Source of the DNA: Apoda limacodes
Taxonomy: Eukaryota; Arthropoda; Insecta; Lepidoptera; Limacodidae
Reading direction: 5' to 3'
Length of the DNA stretch: 64,000 nucleotides
Assembly: GCA_946406115.1 (NCBI GenBank)
Contig: OX291543.1
Coordinates: 36,048,815-36,112,814, forward strand
Part shown: positions 11,371 through 22,340 of the stretch, one piece after another
Layout of the letters: every line of letters starts with the position of its first letter
Position numbering within the stretch: the stretch's first letter is position 1
Program-made: the position numbers and the translations under genes
Notes under the pieces: generated by a model
The model's database searches: none
What the model was told of the DNA's origin: nothing
What the model saw: only the letters and a program-made list of their open reading frames with translations

Positions 11371-12200
11371 GTGGCTAGCTTTTTGGCCGGCAGACGCATA
11401 CGAGCCTTAGTTGACGGTAGTTGCTCTGATGGCATGGACATTAATGCTGGTGTCCCGGAAGGCAAGTGTCTCCTACGCTGTTTCTACTGCATATCAATAA
11501 TATGTTGGACATCAACATACATTGCTACGCAGATGACAGTACTGGAGACCGTGCAAGCATTCCTCGTTCCGTTGTCGAGGAAAAACTTGAAGAACTTGTG
11601 TCTCAAATCGAGATCGGTCTGTCCAAGGTCTCTGACTGGGGACGGGAAAACTTGATCCGATTCAACCCTTCAAAGACACAAGTCTGCGTGTTCAACGCTA
11701 AGAATACCCCATTCACTGTAGTCCCACAATTTCAGAACACTCCCCACTCCATCTTCAAGAGCATTGGGATCCTTGGTGTTGACATCTCCAGCGATGTTCA
11801 GTTCGAGATCATTTGCTAGACAAGATAAAGCTGGCGTCCAAAAAACTTGGTGTACTCAACAGAGCGAAGCAGTACTTCACGTCGAGGCAAAGGTTGCTGC
11901 TTTACAAGTCGCAAGTCCGGCCCCATATGGAGAACTGCTGCCATCTCTGGGCGGGTGCACACGGATACCAGCTTGGCCCTTTTGACTCGGTTCAACGACG
12001 GGCTATGAGAATTGTCGATGATCCCAAACTTACTTGCGGTATCGAGCCGTTAAGTCTGAGGAGACACTTTGCCTCCCTGTGTGTTTTCTACTGCTTGTAC
12101 AATAGTTTGTGTTCTGAGGAATTGTTCGAAATGATGCCCAAGGCTACTTTTACCATCGCACCGCTCGTCATCGGCAGGGAATTCATTCTCACACTTTAGA
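11371..12200 (+). pseudogene. RT palm and C-terminal part of LINE A3, three frames
   Basis: Continues the RT after the TGA at 11368: GRRIRALVDGSCSDG, then GVPEG where A1 has GVPQG, then a frameshift near 11463. HCYADDSTGD follows in the next frame (about 11520-11550), with further shifts near 11810 and 12150. The YADD is intact, but surrounding shifts and the missing fingers make the copy non-functional. About 12 nt after GDSTGD-type sequence are also lost relative to A1. Confidence 0.85.
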
Positions 12201-12455
12201 ACCGAAATGGTCGCGTACAGTGCGGTTTCAGAGAAAATTCCTCCCGCGAAGGCTTGAGTTGTGGAATGAGCTCCCTGCCAAGGTTTTCTCTAAGGACTGC
12301 AGTATGGGGTTCTTCAAAAAAGAAGTTATTAGATTTCTGAAAGGTCGGCAACGCTCGAGTGATGCCCCTGGTGTTGCAAGCGTCCATAGGCTACGGTCAC
12401 CGCTTACCTTCAGGCGGACCGTAGGCTGGTTTGCCACCTTAGTGGTATAAAAAAA

Positions 12456-14929
12456 GGACTATTTTTTTTGGAAAAACTATTATATTTTTTTTACCGTCTC
12501 GCATATATCATAAAGTTAAAATCAAATCATAAAATATAATCAAAACAAATGTATCATAAAAATGTGTTAATAAACATTCCAACTTGATTTTTTATGTGCT
12601 TTAATATGTTCTTGAAGTACTTACTCAATGTATGTTCTAGTATTTATCACATTTTAGGTAAACCCGTTTATGAATGCTACTTTATTCGTGTGTATGTGAG
12701 ATGGTCACATTAAAACCTCTCAAATGATACCTATGTCACGGGGTCTTATCCGAAAGAAAACAGAACTGATTTAAATTCATATCAATAAATGGCGTTGTGT
12801 GTATCGATTTGTTATTTAGGTTGTTGTTTTATTGAAAAAGAAAAGTCACCGACCCTTAAAAATTATTGTTTTAATATCAAAATATCCCTTAAGCTAACAA
12901 AAATGAAGTAATGGGCGCCTTCATTAAATTTTCTAAACTTTGCATAAATTTAATGAGGTCGTTGTACTTTAAGCGGCAATAAATTGAACTAAGTGCCGGT
13001 TTAGTTAATAAATGTTAACTATTGATTGAAAGATGACGCTTTTCTCATGTTCTGAGTTTGACAGCGACACACAACGGTGTCACTGAATAATATGAATAGG
13101 TGTACTTACCCACCAAATATAAAAAAAAATATTTAGTATCATTTTTCTACCCTACTTATTTAGATTAATAATTCTTAAAGTTGTATAGTGCTCTAGATCA
13201 ATGTATTGCTAAGCAATAAGTTGTAATAAAGAATTAATATATTCTCCTTTACAACTTTTGTTGCAGCTTTAAGTATTCTGCAATACCTATAGCCTTATAT
13301 ACGAATTTGTTACATCAACAATCCTTTGAAAAGCTTTGCAGAGTTCTCTAATAAAACTCTCCAATATATAAGAACATTTTAAAGAGTTTTAACTATTTAA
13401 AGGTAAAAGTTAATGCTCTTTTGAAGCCAGCTGTACGTAAGCATTGATAAAATAATTAGTAAAGCCTTTCCTCCTTATCCTTCATAAAAGGTCCCTTAGT
13501 AAGGCCTTTAGCTATATAGTAAAGTACAAAGAAGTATTTTAAAATGCCAATGGTTGTAATAAGACCTTATTTTTAGCTAAAAACTATATTACTTAATTAG
13601 CCCTACTATTTATTAGTTTCTTAATTTTTTTTGCGAACTGTGCAAATGTATCGTAAAACTTGCAAGAACTGGTGGTTTCAAACGGAAAGTGCAAAAAGAA
13701 TATAGAAATATCACCAGTAATGTAAATAGTCAAGTTTTACTAGCGAGAACCTAATAAGCTCATAATGCTTTAAGCATTACTACATACTCTCTTAACGATG
13801 CGATGCAGCCTATCCCCTTAAGAAAGTAATTTATGCAGCAACAAACTGCACTAAAGCTGTTTTTCAAGTTTTATCAAACTGATAGCACTTCAACGTATGT
13901 CTAGAATGTCTAAAGCTGGTAAGTAAACTGCCACCATTTGTTTTTATTTTTATTTCCATAATATTAGGATTTTATTTTTATATTTTCAGAATGCTTAAAA
14001 TAACACTATGACTATTTTACGTTATGCGCTCCTTCATTTTTTACCAAAATTATTTACTTAAATTGAGGATATCCTTGAGAAAATACAGAAATATGTTTTG
14101 ATTTTATCGTATTTTAATATATTCATACATTAAATAGCTCTTATATCGTGGGCGCGTGAAATATCAATTAAAAATATATATATACTTACACAATAAACTG
14201 ATATCCGCAACCATATTTCACAATTATCTACTCAAAGAGAAGCAAAAATTTCATTCCCAATTATAATTTTTCCTGCACATCGACAACCATTACACAAACT
14301 TTGAACTTAATACTGAATAACTTTAGTTAGTAAATAAAACATTGGAATAATACAAACATTTGCAGATGCTAATATTTTACGCTTATAAATAACTCAGACT
14401 GGGTGAGTGTTATACAAAAGACATATTTTAGGTCAAAAGCAGATTTGTCAGCCTTTATCAAGCAATAACATTTTCGTTATACAACAGTTGTAATGCTACA
14501 AAACAGTCACTCTAAAACCAAAGTCTGTATAATTTTGGGCCCAAATTTCACTTATAAGAGCTGGCTAAGCGCTTATACAGACTTCTTACAGCCTTTTTAT
14601 ACAGGCTTTGGATGGAGCAAATTCTGTTGTACATCTATTTAACAGCTTCTTTGTGTTACTTGGGTAATACTATACTGAGCAAAGTAAACAAAACATGTTT
14701 CGTTCGACCCGCTTGCAGGCGGCGGTTGTGACTTGAAGTCAGATATTCCAAACTTGGCTGTCGGATAGAAATGCATATGCATAGCATAGGTAAATGTTGC
14801 TTACCAGACCCCTGACCACATGACCAAATAACCCATCAGACTGATAGCTTAGAACAACGTTTCAAAAACTATATTTAAACTGGTAGGGTTTTCAACTGAC
14901 ACATTTAGTAAATTAAATCAATAGATAGC
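12456..14929. other. AT-rich intergenic or intronic DNA, no gene seen
   Basis: No open frame above about 60 codons and no recognisable protein on either strand. Composition is strongly AT-rich with short homopolymer and TA runs. Confidence 0.55.
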
Positions 14930-15175
14930 TGATATCAAATTCGTCCCTCAGTTCAATGTATTAAGCTACACGTAAATATTTTTCTTAATTTCATTACAAA
15001 TCTATTTGGCGGTTAACATAAAACTTTCCTGTAAAATTTCATCACAATCTACATATGCAAAGATAGTTTAATTATAACGCTGTGACATACCTACGGATAG
15101 ACGGAAGGATATGATGGATATATAAGGGACCTTTTTGCCATTTGGCTATGGAATCCTAACAAAGATCTCTCTGAT
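14930..15175 (-). repeat. Degenerate dispersed repeat (GGTTCC-TTTTTGCCATTTGG type)
   Basis: The end GGACCTTTTTGCCATTTGG (15127-15145) and the preceding GACGGA/AAATTTCATCA wording match a repeat I recall as abundant in lepidopteran genomes. A copy in opposite orientation lies at 34590-34960. Family name and class unknown to me. Confidence 0.55.
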
Positions 15176-15905
15176 TTTATTTGTATTCAGTAGGGAGGTA
15201 CCAATAATATAATTATGCATATTTATGCGTATACATTAATATATGCATGTTTATATGTATCATTATTACCGTAGATACCTACCTACGTACCAACGTTTTT
15301 TTAAGATTTACATTACTATTGTAATTGTTTAGCCAACTTAGAATAAAAAAATATAGGTATTTACCTGTCAAGATCTTTTGCGGTTGTAAAAAAGGAAATT
15401 TCCTTTTGATTCCTTTTTCCATTGATGCGCGCCGTGTCACTGACAGGTAACGGACACGCACAGCGGCGACGGGTGTAGGCCAGCTTCCTATGTTGCTAAA
15501 ACGAAGCTACACGAAGTGCCATAAAAATTAGACAACCGTACGGTAGCTAGCTACTAAGCTAGGCCACTGACGTGTATATAGTGGACTGTATATTGTGGCG
15601 CCGTATTGCGGGCAGGACGGGTGAAGCCGGGTGACGCACATGTGAACCGCTGACCAAGAAGATTTCTTGAGCGCAAAATAAAATAGCCGAAGTGAAGCAG
15701 AGTATTCTATGTAGAATTTATTTCTACTTTTACACTAGACATAGACATAGACTTATTTTCTAGCAGAGTTTCTTCCTTTGTTCACTTTTCCAGCAGAGTT
15801 TCTTTCCTGATTATTGGTTCTTCCTTTCTATTGGCTGTGAACTGCGACGACGACGACTTTTTTTTTTCTGAGCTGACAATGCAGTTGGCTGTTGCAGCCA
15901 TTACT
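15176..15905. other. Non-coding, small repeats only
   Basis: No gene seen. A duplicated CAGCAGAGTTTCTT occurs near 15762 and 15792, and a CGACGACGACGAC run near 15844. The stretch 15420-15660 is less AT-rich than its neighbours but has no recognisable protein. Confidence 0.45.
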
Positions 15906-16655
15906 GCTTCACTAGCGGTATCCTATTGTGGGGTAGCGCTGCTGATGTAAATACAATATTTTTGTTACATAAAAGGGCAATTCGTGCTATTTATAAATTA
16001 GGATCTAGGATATCTCTGAGGGATAGGTTTAGGGAAGTAAAAATTTTAACTTTAGTGTCCCAGTACATATATGAAAATCATATGTACATAAAAATATTAA
16101 TATTTTCAGCAAGAAAAGTGACGTTCACAAAGTAAATACTAGAAGTAAAAATAAGCTGTTGGTGCATGATACACGTCTACACAAAATAAGTAACTCTTTT
16201 ATGGGGCAATGTATACACTTTTACAACAAAGTTCCCAATAAAATTCAAAATCTATCAATAAGTAAATTTAAATCTTTTATCAAGCAGGTACTTTGTAAAA
16301 AGGCATACTACAATATTTCAGACTATTTAAATGATAAAAATCCTTGGGACTGAAGATGCTCAATTACAGGATGCATAGGTAAACCAAATTAAAATGGAAA
16401 TAACATAAAATTGTACGACTAAAAATTTTTTATTTAAAACATTAATTGTATTTTAGTTTATTTGTATTATTGATAGTGTTTTTAAAAGAGTAACTATCGA
16501 GTTTCTTGCCGGATTCTTCTCGGTAGAAATCAACAACATTGTGAACAGGCGGGAAGGTGGGAGGGTTCAAAAAATAATATTTCATAACTTTGACGATTCA
16601 AAAGTGATTGTAAAATCCTTATTTGAATAAACCATTTTGACTTTGACTTTGACTG
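15906..16655 (+). mobile_element. LINE D, 3' end with (GACTTT)n tail
   Basis: 5'-truncated LINE of the CR1/Jockey type. The coding remnant begins SGILLWGSAADVN (about 15913) and continues through LHKRAIRAIYKLGSR; after a shift near 16130 comes HDTRLHKISNSFMG and a C-terminus ending DKNPWD with a stop at 16351-16353. These blocks form the thumb and C-terminal region downstream of the RT core; the core itself is absent. The 3' UTR ends in TTTGACTTTGACTTTGACT (16637-16655), a tail I know from lepidopteran LINEs. LINE B starts about 5 nt beyond it on the other strand. Confidence 0.85.
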
Positions 16656-16785
16656 ATTAGGCTTTTTGGGGCGAGACTCTAAAGGAGCCTCAGCCCATAT
16701 AGCGCCCAACGCTCAAGGGCTGCCCGCGGGGGAAGCCTCGGCTTGGGTTGTCGCTCTCGGGGGCGTCCCTTCGACCGGCGTGAGT

Positions 16786-18347
16786 CTAACCCGAAGGTGA
16801 GTCACCGCCAAGAGGGGAGTTCCCCGTTACGCGGGTACGGTTGTGATTGAGTGGAGGCGAGAAGCGCTCCGGCACTCTTTGATACTTCGTGTATCCTTGT
16901 AGGCGCCGACGAACCCGGGAACGTCGGCGTCGAATTTGGAGGGAGGCCCTATTCGGGGAGGTCGTAGTGATTAATCGCGCTATCCGGACAGCGAGATCGT
17001 CATCTGGGGCCGTTAGTACGTGCCGAGGCCGCCTAACTATAGTTTTACGACCGTGCCGAGGTCGATCGGGGGGATGATACGTTGTGGATTGCACAATTAA
17101 TCGATTCGGGTGATTTTGTGTACGCTCGAAAAAGCGGACTGCCAGGTCTTTGAAATCTTGTGGAATCGTGTGGAGTTCGAAGTCTCTGTGTAGGTCATTG
17201 CGGACGTACCAAGAGGTTCCAGAGGCCGCTCTGAAAAAGCGGTTTTGGAAGTTCTGAAGTTTGTATAGATTGCGCTTGGATAAGGCAAAGACTACGCTAG
17301 CATAAGCTAGTATGAGGCGGATGCAAGTTGTGTAAAGATTCAGCTTATTTCTAAGCGACATCTTACTGTACTTGCCTATCATGGGATAAAGACGACCGAG
17401 GACAAAAGCGGCTCGGTCGCTGACTATTTTGGTGTGAGCGTGGAAGTTCAAACGCCTTTCCATGGTCACACCGAGATATTTGGTCTTATTTTGCCAGGGA
17501 ATGGCACGACCGAAGAGAGAGAGGGGAGATGGCTGCGGAGGGCAGCCAACGGTAAAAAGGACGGCAGAGCTTTTGTCGGGATTCACCTCGATTCTCCATT
17601 TCCGAAACCATTCGCCTAAGGCGGTCATAGCGGGTTGGAGTCTCTTAGTGATTCGACTCACTTGCCTATCGGTGGTAAAGATAGCGGTATCGTCCGCAAA
17701 GAGGGCTAGTTGGGGACCTATCGTTTTAAGGATGTCGTTGGTGTACAGAAGGTACAAGATGGGGGCGACCACGGACCCTTGCGGTACTCCTGCTTCTATG
17801 GGACAGGGGGAAGAGAGAGTGCCTTCAACTTTGTAGCGAAAGCTACGATTCGACAAATAGTCTCGTTTGATGAGCACGAGACGATCTGGCAACTGAAAGT
17901 TGTACAGTCGAAAGCTTTCGCTACATCGAAGAAGACAGCGCCCGTGTGGCGGGCCTTACCTAATACTGGTTGGAAGCCAGTGAGAATACGTTCCGTGATG
18001 CGGAGGACTTGATGGACGCATGAGTGTTTGGCACGGAAGCCGAACTGCTCGTCTATTAAAATGCCTCTGGAGACCATAGCGTTCCGTAGGCGAGCGAGGA
18101 GGAGGCGTTCATAGAGTTTACCAAGGGCCTTTAGTAAACTTATAGGGCGATAGGAGGACGGCTCGGTACGAGCTTTGCCTGGCTTATGGATGCCTATAAC
18201 AATTGCATCTTTCCATTGACAAGGAAAGATGCAATGTTCGATAGCAGCGTTAAAGATCGCTACTAGAAGGCAGAGAAGGAGAAGAGTGAGGCGCCGTCTA
18301 CCTCGCGCACGTGGTCGGGATCGAACGGCTGTGTGCTGAAGGCACAT
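16786..18347 (-). pseudogene. Reverse transcriptase of LINE B, two frames with deletions
   Basis: The first frame (18347-17796) carries SSYRPISLLKALGKLYERLL and DEQFGFRAKHSC, then FFDVAKAFD, where the catalytic Asp block ends in a jump. A second frame (17892-16786) resumes with LPDRLVLIK-type sequence, then EAGVPQGSVVAPILY and ALFADDTAIF, giving the FADD form of the catalytic box. KYLGVTMERRL and the thumb follow, and the tail ends at a stop at 16786-16788. The SSGPDG block expected at the start is missing. The product would be the polymerase for target-primed reverse transcription; this copy cannot make it. Confidence 0.85.
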
Positions 18348-19543
18348 TGGGCTTGGAGGCTAGACGCTAGGCAATCCGCTTTTTCGTCGTCATCGAATGC
18401 GGGAACGTTGTTGGGACGAGTTACCGGAGGCAGAGAGTTGGCGGTGTCTGATTTTAGAGCTTTGGCTAAGTGCCAATAAGCTTGGTGAGAAGGAGAAATG
18501 TTCTCCATCAGATCACCGAAACGTTGGGCGCGAAGCTCCGCTACAGCGGTTCTTACACGGCGGTGTAAGTCGTTGAAGCGAGCTTTATTATCGATATTGG
18601 TAGCGCGACCGAGTGCGCGGCGGGCCGCGTTACGCTCAGTCATTAGTGACCTGATGTGCTGAGGCAGGATTAGGTGGTGATAATCACCAACCGGCACTTG
18701 TCTTGAGCACTCGCCAACGGTGGCGGTCAGGTGGCTAGTGAGTGAGTCGATAGCTACGTTTAGGTCGGTCGCGGAAGAAATTACGTTGGGAACGCGGTCT
18801 AGATGTGGCGAGCTGGGATTTTCGAGCAATTGCCCGAATTTATCCCAGTCCGTCACGGTTCTAGTATCGGGAGGAGAGTCCGAAGGGGAGCCTAATCGGA
18901 GGAGGACAGGGCGGTGGTCCGAGTCAAGTTCGTCAAGCACCTCTATAGAGCGAAAGCTTAGCCTTACATTCTTTAGAAGTGCTATGTCCAGTACGTCGGG
19001 GTTGTTCCTAGTATTGTGGGGAAAGAAAGTGGGCGTCATGGGAGCGATAATGTCAAAGTTTAGTCTGTCAACTAAATCGTCAAGGAGTCTGCCTCTCCGT
19101 GAAGTTACAGAAAAGTTCCAGCGGCGATGCTTGCAATTTAGGTCGCCGGCAAGAATGACGGCGTCGCCTAAATTTAAGAGCGACTGAATGTCGCTCTCAA
19201 GCAAGTCTTTTAAGGGAAAGAGATAAACCGATGCAACGATGATTGGCTGATGGCCGGTCATCGCTAAGCGGCAGACGGATGTTTCTAAATTCGTAAGTGG
19301 TGGAGGATCGATAGGGGAGCAATGCGTCTGTAATGATCTAACGTCTGTAGATGAGAGTGCCTCCGAGATTGGAGGCATTTCTATCATTATGGACGGTGCG
19401 ATAGTTCGCGATCGAAGGGGCCTGTTTGGGTTTACGCGGGTTCTGTTTGGGAGGTTTGGGGCACCCGCGGTAATTAAATACGCAAGCGACCGGGTCGGAT
19501 GCATTAATGCGATCGCGATCACAATCCGGAGTGGCGTGATCAC
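18263..19543 (-). pseudogene. Endonuclease region of LINE B, N-terminus deleted
   Basis: Open frame with LILAGDLNCKHRRWN-type catalytic Asp-Asn block (about 19150-19110), a LLDDLVDRLNFDIIAP stretch, DVLDIALLKNV, and LDSDHRPVLLRLG with the terminal Asp-His (about 18930-18895). A linker rich in Arg and Ala follows up to SLPPVTRPN, then frame loss before the RT. The first ~60 residues of the domain, with the catalytic Glu, are replaced by a junction with ORF1 sequence near 19375, so no endonuclease activity is expected. Confidence 0.85.
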
Positions 19544-20376
19544 GCAGACATTTCACGCAGCGCGATCTGCGTTTGCAGTTGCGTTGCTCAGCATCATTGC
19601 GGGCGTGCATATAGTTAATACGCTTGGCCTTCATAGCGTTAGCAATGTTTGGCCAGGCCCCTTTGTCTTTGATGACAACAGGGGGCGGAGATTTTTCCTT
19701 CCGTCCCGAAGTGGGACAGTCGGCCTGCGAAGAGGTGGCGGCGGGGGTTGTGTCCATGGCGGCTGGCTCAGGGCTGGCCGCCAAGGTAGACGGAGACGGG
19801 GAAGCGCTAGGCGCTTTTGAGCGTTTAGCCTCAGAATCGGAAGGAGGAGGAGAAGACTCCTGAGCGGATGCCGCCGAAGCCTTGGCGGTCTTCTTCCGCT
19901 TCTTGCCCTTTTTGGTCCCCAGGCCAACCACTTTGAAGCGTTCGTCGTCCTCGTTTGAGGACAACGCCGACTCAGCGGACGTTACGGCTACCGAGGACAG
20001 GGGTGCGGTTTCGGAGGTTGTGGGGGACGGGATAGCGAGTGACCGAGAAAGGGTCACATCAGCTACTAGCTAGCTAGCTACAGGGGCGACAATTTGGCAC
20101 AGGGGCCCGAAGAGCGCGGCGAGCAACACGTGGGTCGCGAGAGCGGGGTTCGCGGCAGAGAGAGCGCGTGCGGGGAGAGTGAGAGCGCGAACGAGTGCGC
20201 GAGCGAGACGGGGAACGCGGCGGCGAACACAGAGAGGGCACGGATTTGTCATACGCTCTGAGGGCAGCCGCAGCCTGGGAAGAACAGGCTTGGACCAAAT
20301 CTGTGTGATCACGAAGACAAGCTTTGATGATCTCCCCAATCTGGTCCCGGGACATGCCTTTGAGTACTTCGGCCAT
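19338..20376 (-). pseudogene. ORF1 (gag-like) of LINE B with central deletion
   Basis: It starts MAEVLKGMSRDQIGEII (20376) and shifts frame near 20065. A low-complexity Ser/Pro/Ala and Lys-rich middle follows (KKGKKRKKTAKAS), then WPNIANAMKAKRINYMHARN, which in this family leads into an RNA-binding PRE_C2HC domain. Here the domain is cut out: the sequence jumps to RSRCVKCLRDHATPDC, one CCHC-type knuckle, and a FNYRGCPKP block. ORF1 proteins of Jockey-type LINEs coat element RNA. The single remaining knuckle and lost domain mark it as defective. Confidence 0.82.
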
Positions 20377-21080
20377 CGCGGGAGTAGCCGAGGTGTAGTT
20401 GGTGTGTACCTAGTGACTCCCCACCATTGCTGGCGAGGAGCAAGAATACCTAAGTGTGGCCAAGCGCCCCGCAGTGCTACGGATTGCTTGGTGTGTACCT
20501 AACACCTACTCCTACGGCCGGGGTTACGTTGTCACCGTTAGGTTTCCCCCCGAGCGACGAGACGTGATTTAATAGGAAACTTTTAGGTAGACCGCAACTC
20601 TGGAAAGAGCTATACGATCTCACCCACCAGCCCTTGAGCACTCGGAACTGGATTTCTTCAAACTAGACGCAATCGATAGTTAAAACGCGAGAATGCGCGG
20701 AGCGGCGAACCGCTGAGGTGAAAATACTACACTAGCGATCTAGCCAAAGCCGTACTCAGGCCGGGCGAACCAGCATCAGTCAAAGAGCCAAGCGAGGGTC
20801 ACCACTATGCGTTGTAGTTCCGCGACTACGAGAACACGCACTCACACACAAAAACACACAGTATCGCTTCGATAAACTTCGCGTTATGGGCGCGTTAACA
20901 TTATGCAAACGGATTTATGTGAATAACTTAAAACTGTGGCTTTAAAAGCCAAAAATATAAACGGCGTCTCGCAAGCGTATTGCTAATATTTTCAAAATTC
21001 ATGCCCGGCCTAGTAGCTCCACGGCAAAGTGCGCGGGAGTTTGTTCAACTAGATAAAGGATTAACAGCGTAATCTTTAAT
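20377..21080 (-). other. Probable 5' leader of LINE B
   Basis: GC-rich sequence directly upstream of ORF1 of LINE B, with no protein match on either strand. The composition fits a LINE leader with an internal promoter. The right boundary is a guess, set before the AT-rich stretch at 21085. Confidence 0.45.
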
Positions 21081-21237
21081 GTATTGCTTTTTTTTTTGAA
21101 AATTTACGCTCTTACTTTTCATACAAATTGCCGCCGCCGCCGATTGGTTCGTGTGGAGTATCCTGTTTCTTTCGTTTCGTTTCTTTCTGAATTGCTCCTA
21201 AGAACAAATCATTCTGCGTGAAAAACCTTAAGATAAC

Positions 21238-22219
21238 GAAAGGCCGCAAAAAATAGCGATTAAAGGACTCCCTCTCGACGCACCGTTGGAGGAGATAGCC
21301 GCTGAACTGAAAACACTTCCCCCTGTCGCACATAAGAAAAATCCCGGGGGCGAGAGGTCGCCCCTATTGTATTTACTTCGGCCAGCTCGAAAAAAGGTAC
21401 GACCAAAGTGAGCCCCAACATATTTATTATATTCGTATCCATCTCTGCGTGGAAGGCAACGCCCGGGCCGGCGCAGTGTCATCGATGCCAAGCCTTCGGC
21501 CACTCATCGGCCAATTGTCATCGGCCAATTGTCACCGCCCAATTAGATGTGTGCGCTGCGGAGAGGGCCACACCGCGGCTGACTGCACACGTGACAGGGA
21601 CGCCACCCCAACGTGTGCATACTGCAAACGAGAGCACGCCGCCAACACCAAGGTACGTCCGACGTACAGGAGGGAGGCTCGAAAAATGGGGTTGAAAAAC
21701 GCCCCCCCCGCCCCGAAACCGCCACCTTCACGCAAAGATGCGCAATCGGCTCCAGTTCCCTTGCCAGTCATAGAGATGCAAGAATACGACCTCACGCAGG
21801 GGCCTACACTCATGCCCCCCGCCAACTTGCCGACAGACAGATAGCAACCCCTCAAAAAAATGACAAAGAGAGGTCGTAAAGGTAAGTGGAAAATACAACA
21901 GGACAACACAGACGTGCCTACTCTGGTTACCGCGGTTGAAAAACAGATGGCACCACCGTTACCCGTAGCCACGCCTACCGTTGCTGCTCCGCCTACCGTC
22001 GCTACCGCGCCCCGCGTCCAACCACAAGCCCCATTGCCCACTCTGTTCGAACCCCCCAATCCCTCATCCCCGCAAGATCGCGAGCCCCGCCCACCGCATC
22101 GCAGCGCAAGGTTAATTTTAATTCTTTACCACCAGTTGCCACCCCCGCGCCACCCCCTAGGGGTCGCGCAGCTTTCTCTGGGGGTGCGTATTGTGTTTCG
22201 CCACTGTCACTCAGCATAG
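21238..22219 (+). pseudogene. ORF1 (gag-like) of LINE C, C-terminal part, frameshifted
   Basis: Frame 1 gives QKIAIKGLPLDAPLEEI, the front of a PRE_C2HC-type RNA-binding domain. Frame 3 then gives GPAQCHRCQAFGHSSANC, a CCHC knuckle, and frame 2 gives CVRCGEGHTAADC, a second knuckle, plus CAYCKREHAANTK, a third degenerate one. A 14-bp duplication (CATCGGCCAATTGT at about 21505 and 21519) between the knuckles accounts for one shift. A Pro-rich tail runs to 22219. The product would bind element RNA. Confidence 0.82.
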
Positions 22220-22340
22220 CCAGAGCGTCCATCGCTGCGCTTAACGCAGCTATCGAGGCCATCGCGGTCGGACCAAACCCGCTGCCCACATTACTGCACG
22301 GCCTGCAGCAGCTTACCTACCTCCTGGTCCAAGAATTCTC

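Larger units (their letters stand above)
10019..12455 (+). mobile_element. LINE family A, copy A3 (5'-truncated, internally deleted)
   Basis: Similarity to A4 and A5 starts inside the endonuclease at about 10019 and runs to a short poly(A) (12449-12455) after the family 3' end. About 340 nt are missing at 11166, where the sequence jumps from the linker to the start of the RT palm, removing the RT fingers. No leader or start codon is left, so this is a 5'-truncated, dead-on-arrival copy. Confidence 0.93.
16660..21080 (-). mobile_element. LINE B, Jockey-like, nearly full length but internally deleted
   Basis: Reverse-strand element reading right to left: leader (about 21080-20377), gag-like ORF1 (20376-19338), endonuclease plus RT (19543-16786), and a 3' UTR ending near 16660 in CTCGCCCCAAAAAG. 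It is GC-rich against AT-rich surroundings. At least three internal deletions are inferred from missing family blocks: the centre of ORF1, the front of the endonuclease, and parts of the RT. The leader boundary is uncertain because LINE C begins nearby on the other strand. Confidence 0.85.

Noticed and set aside
16690..16720. GCGCCCAACG word resembling a retroviral primer-binding site
   Set aside because: It lies in the 3' UTR of LINE B on the other strand, with no LTR nearby.
18720..19187. Forward-strand frame of 155 codons
   Set aside because: Complement of the LINE B endonuclease; no independent motif.
21532..22059. Long reverse-strand frame of 175 codons
   Set aside because: It is the complement of LINE C ORF1 and its Pro-rich tail; composition artefact.
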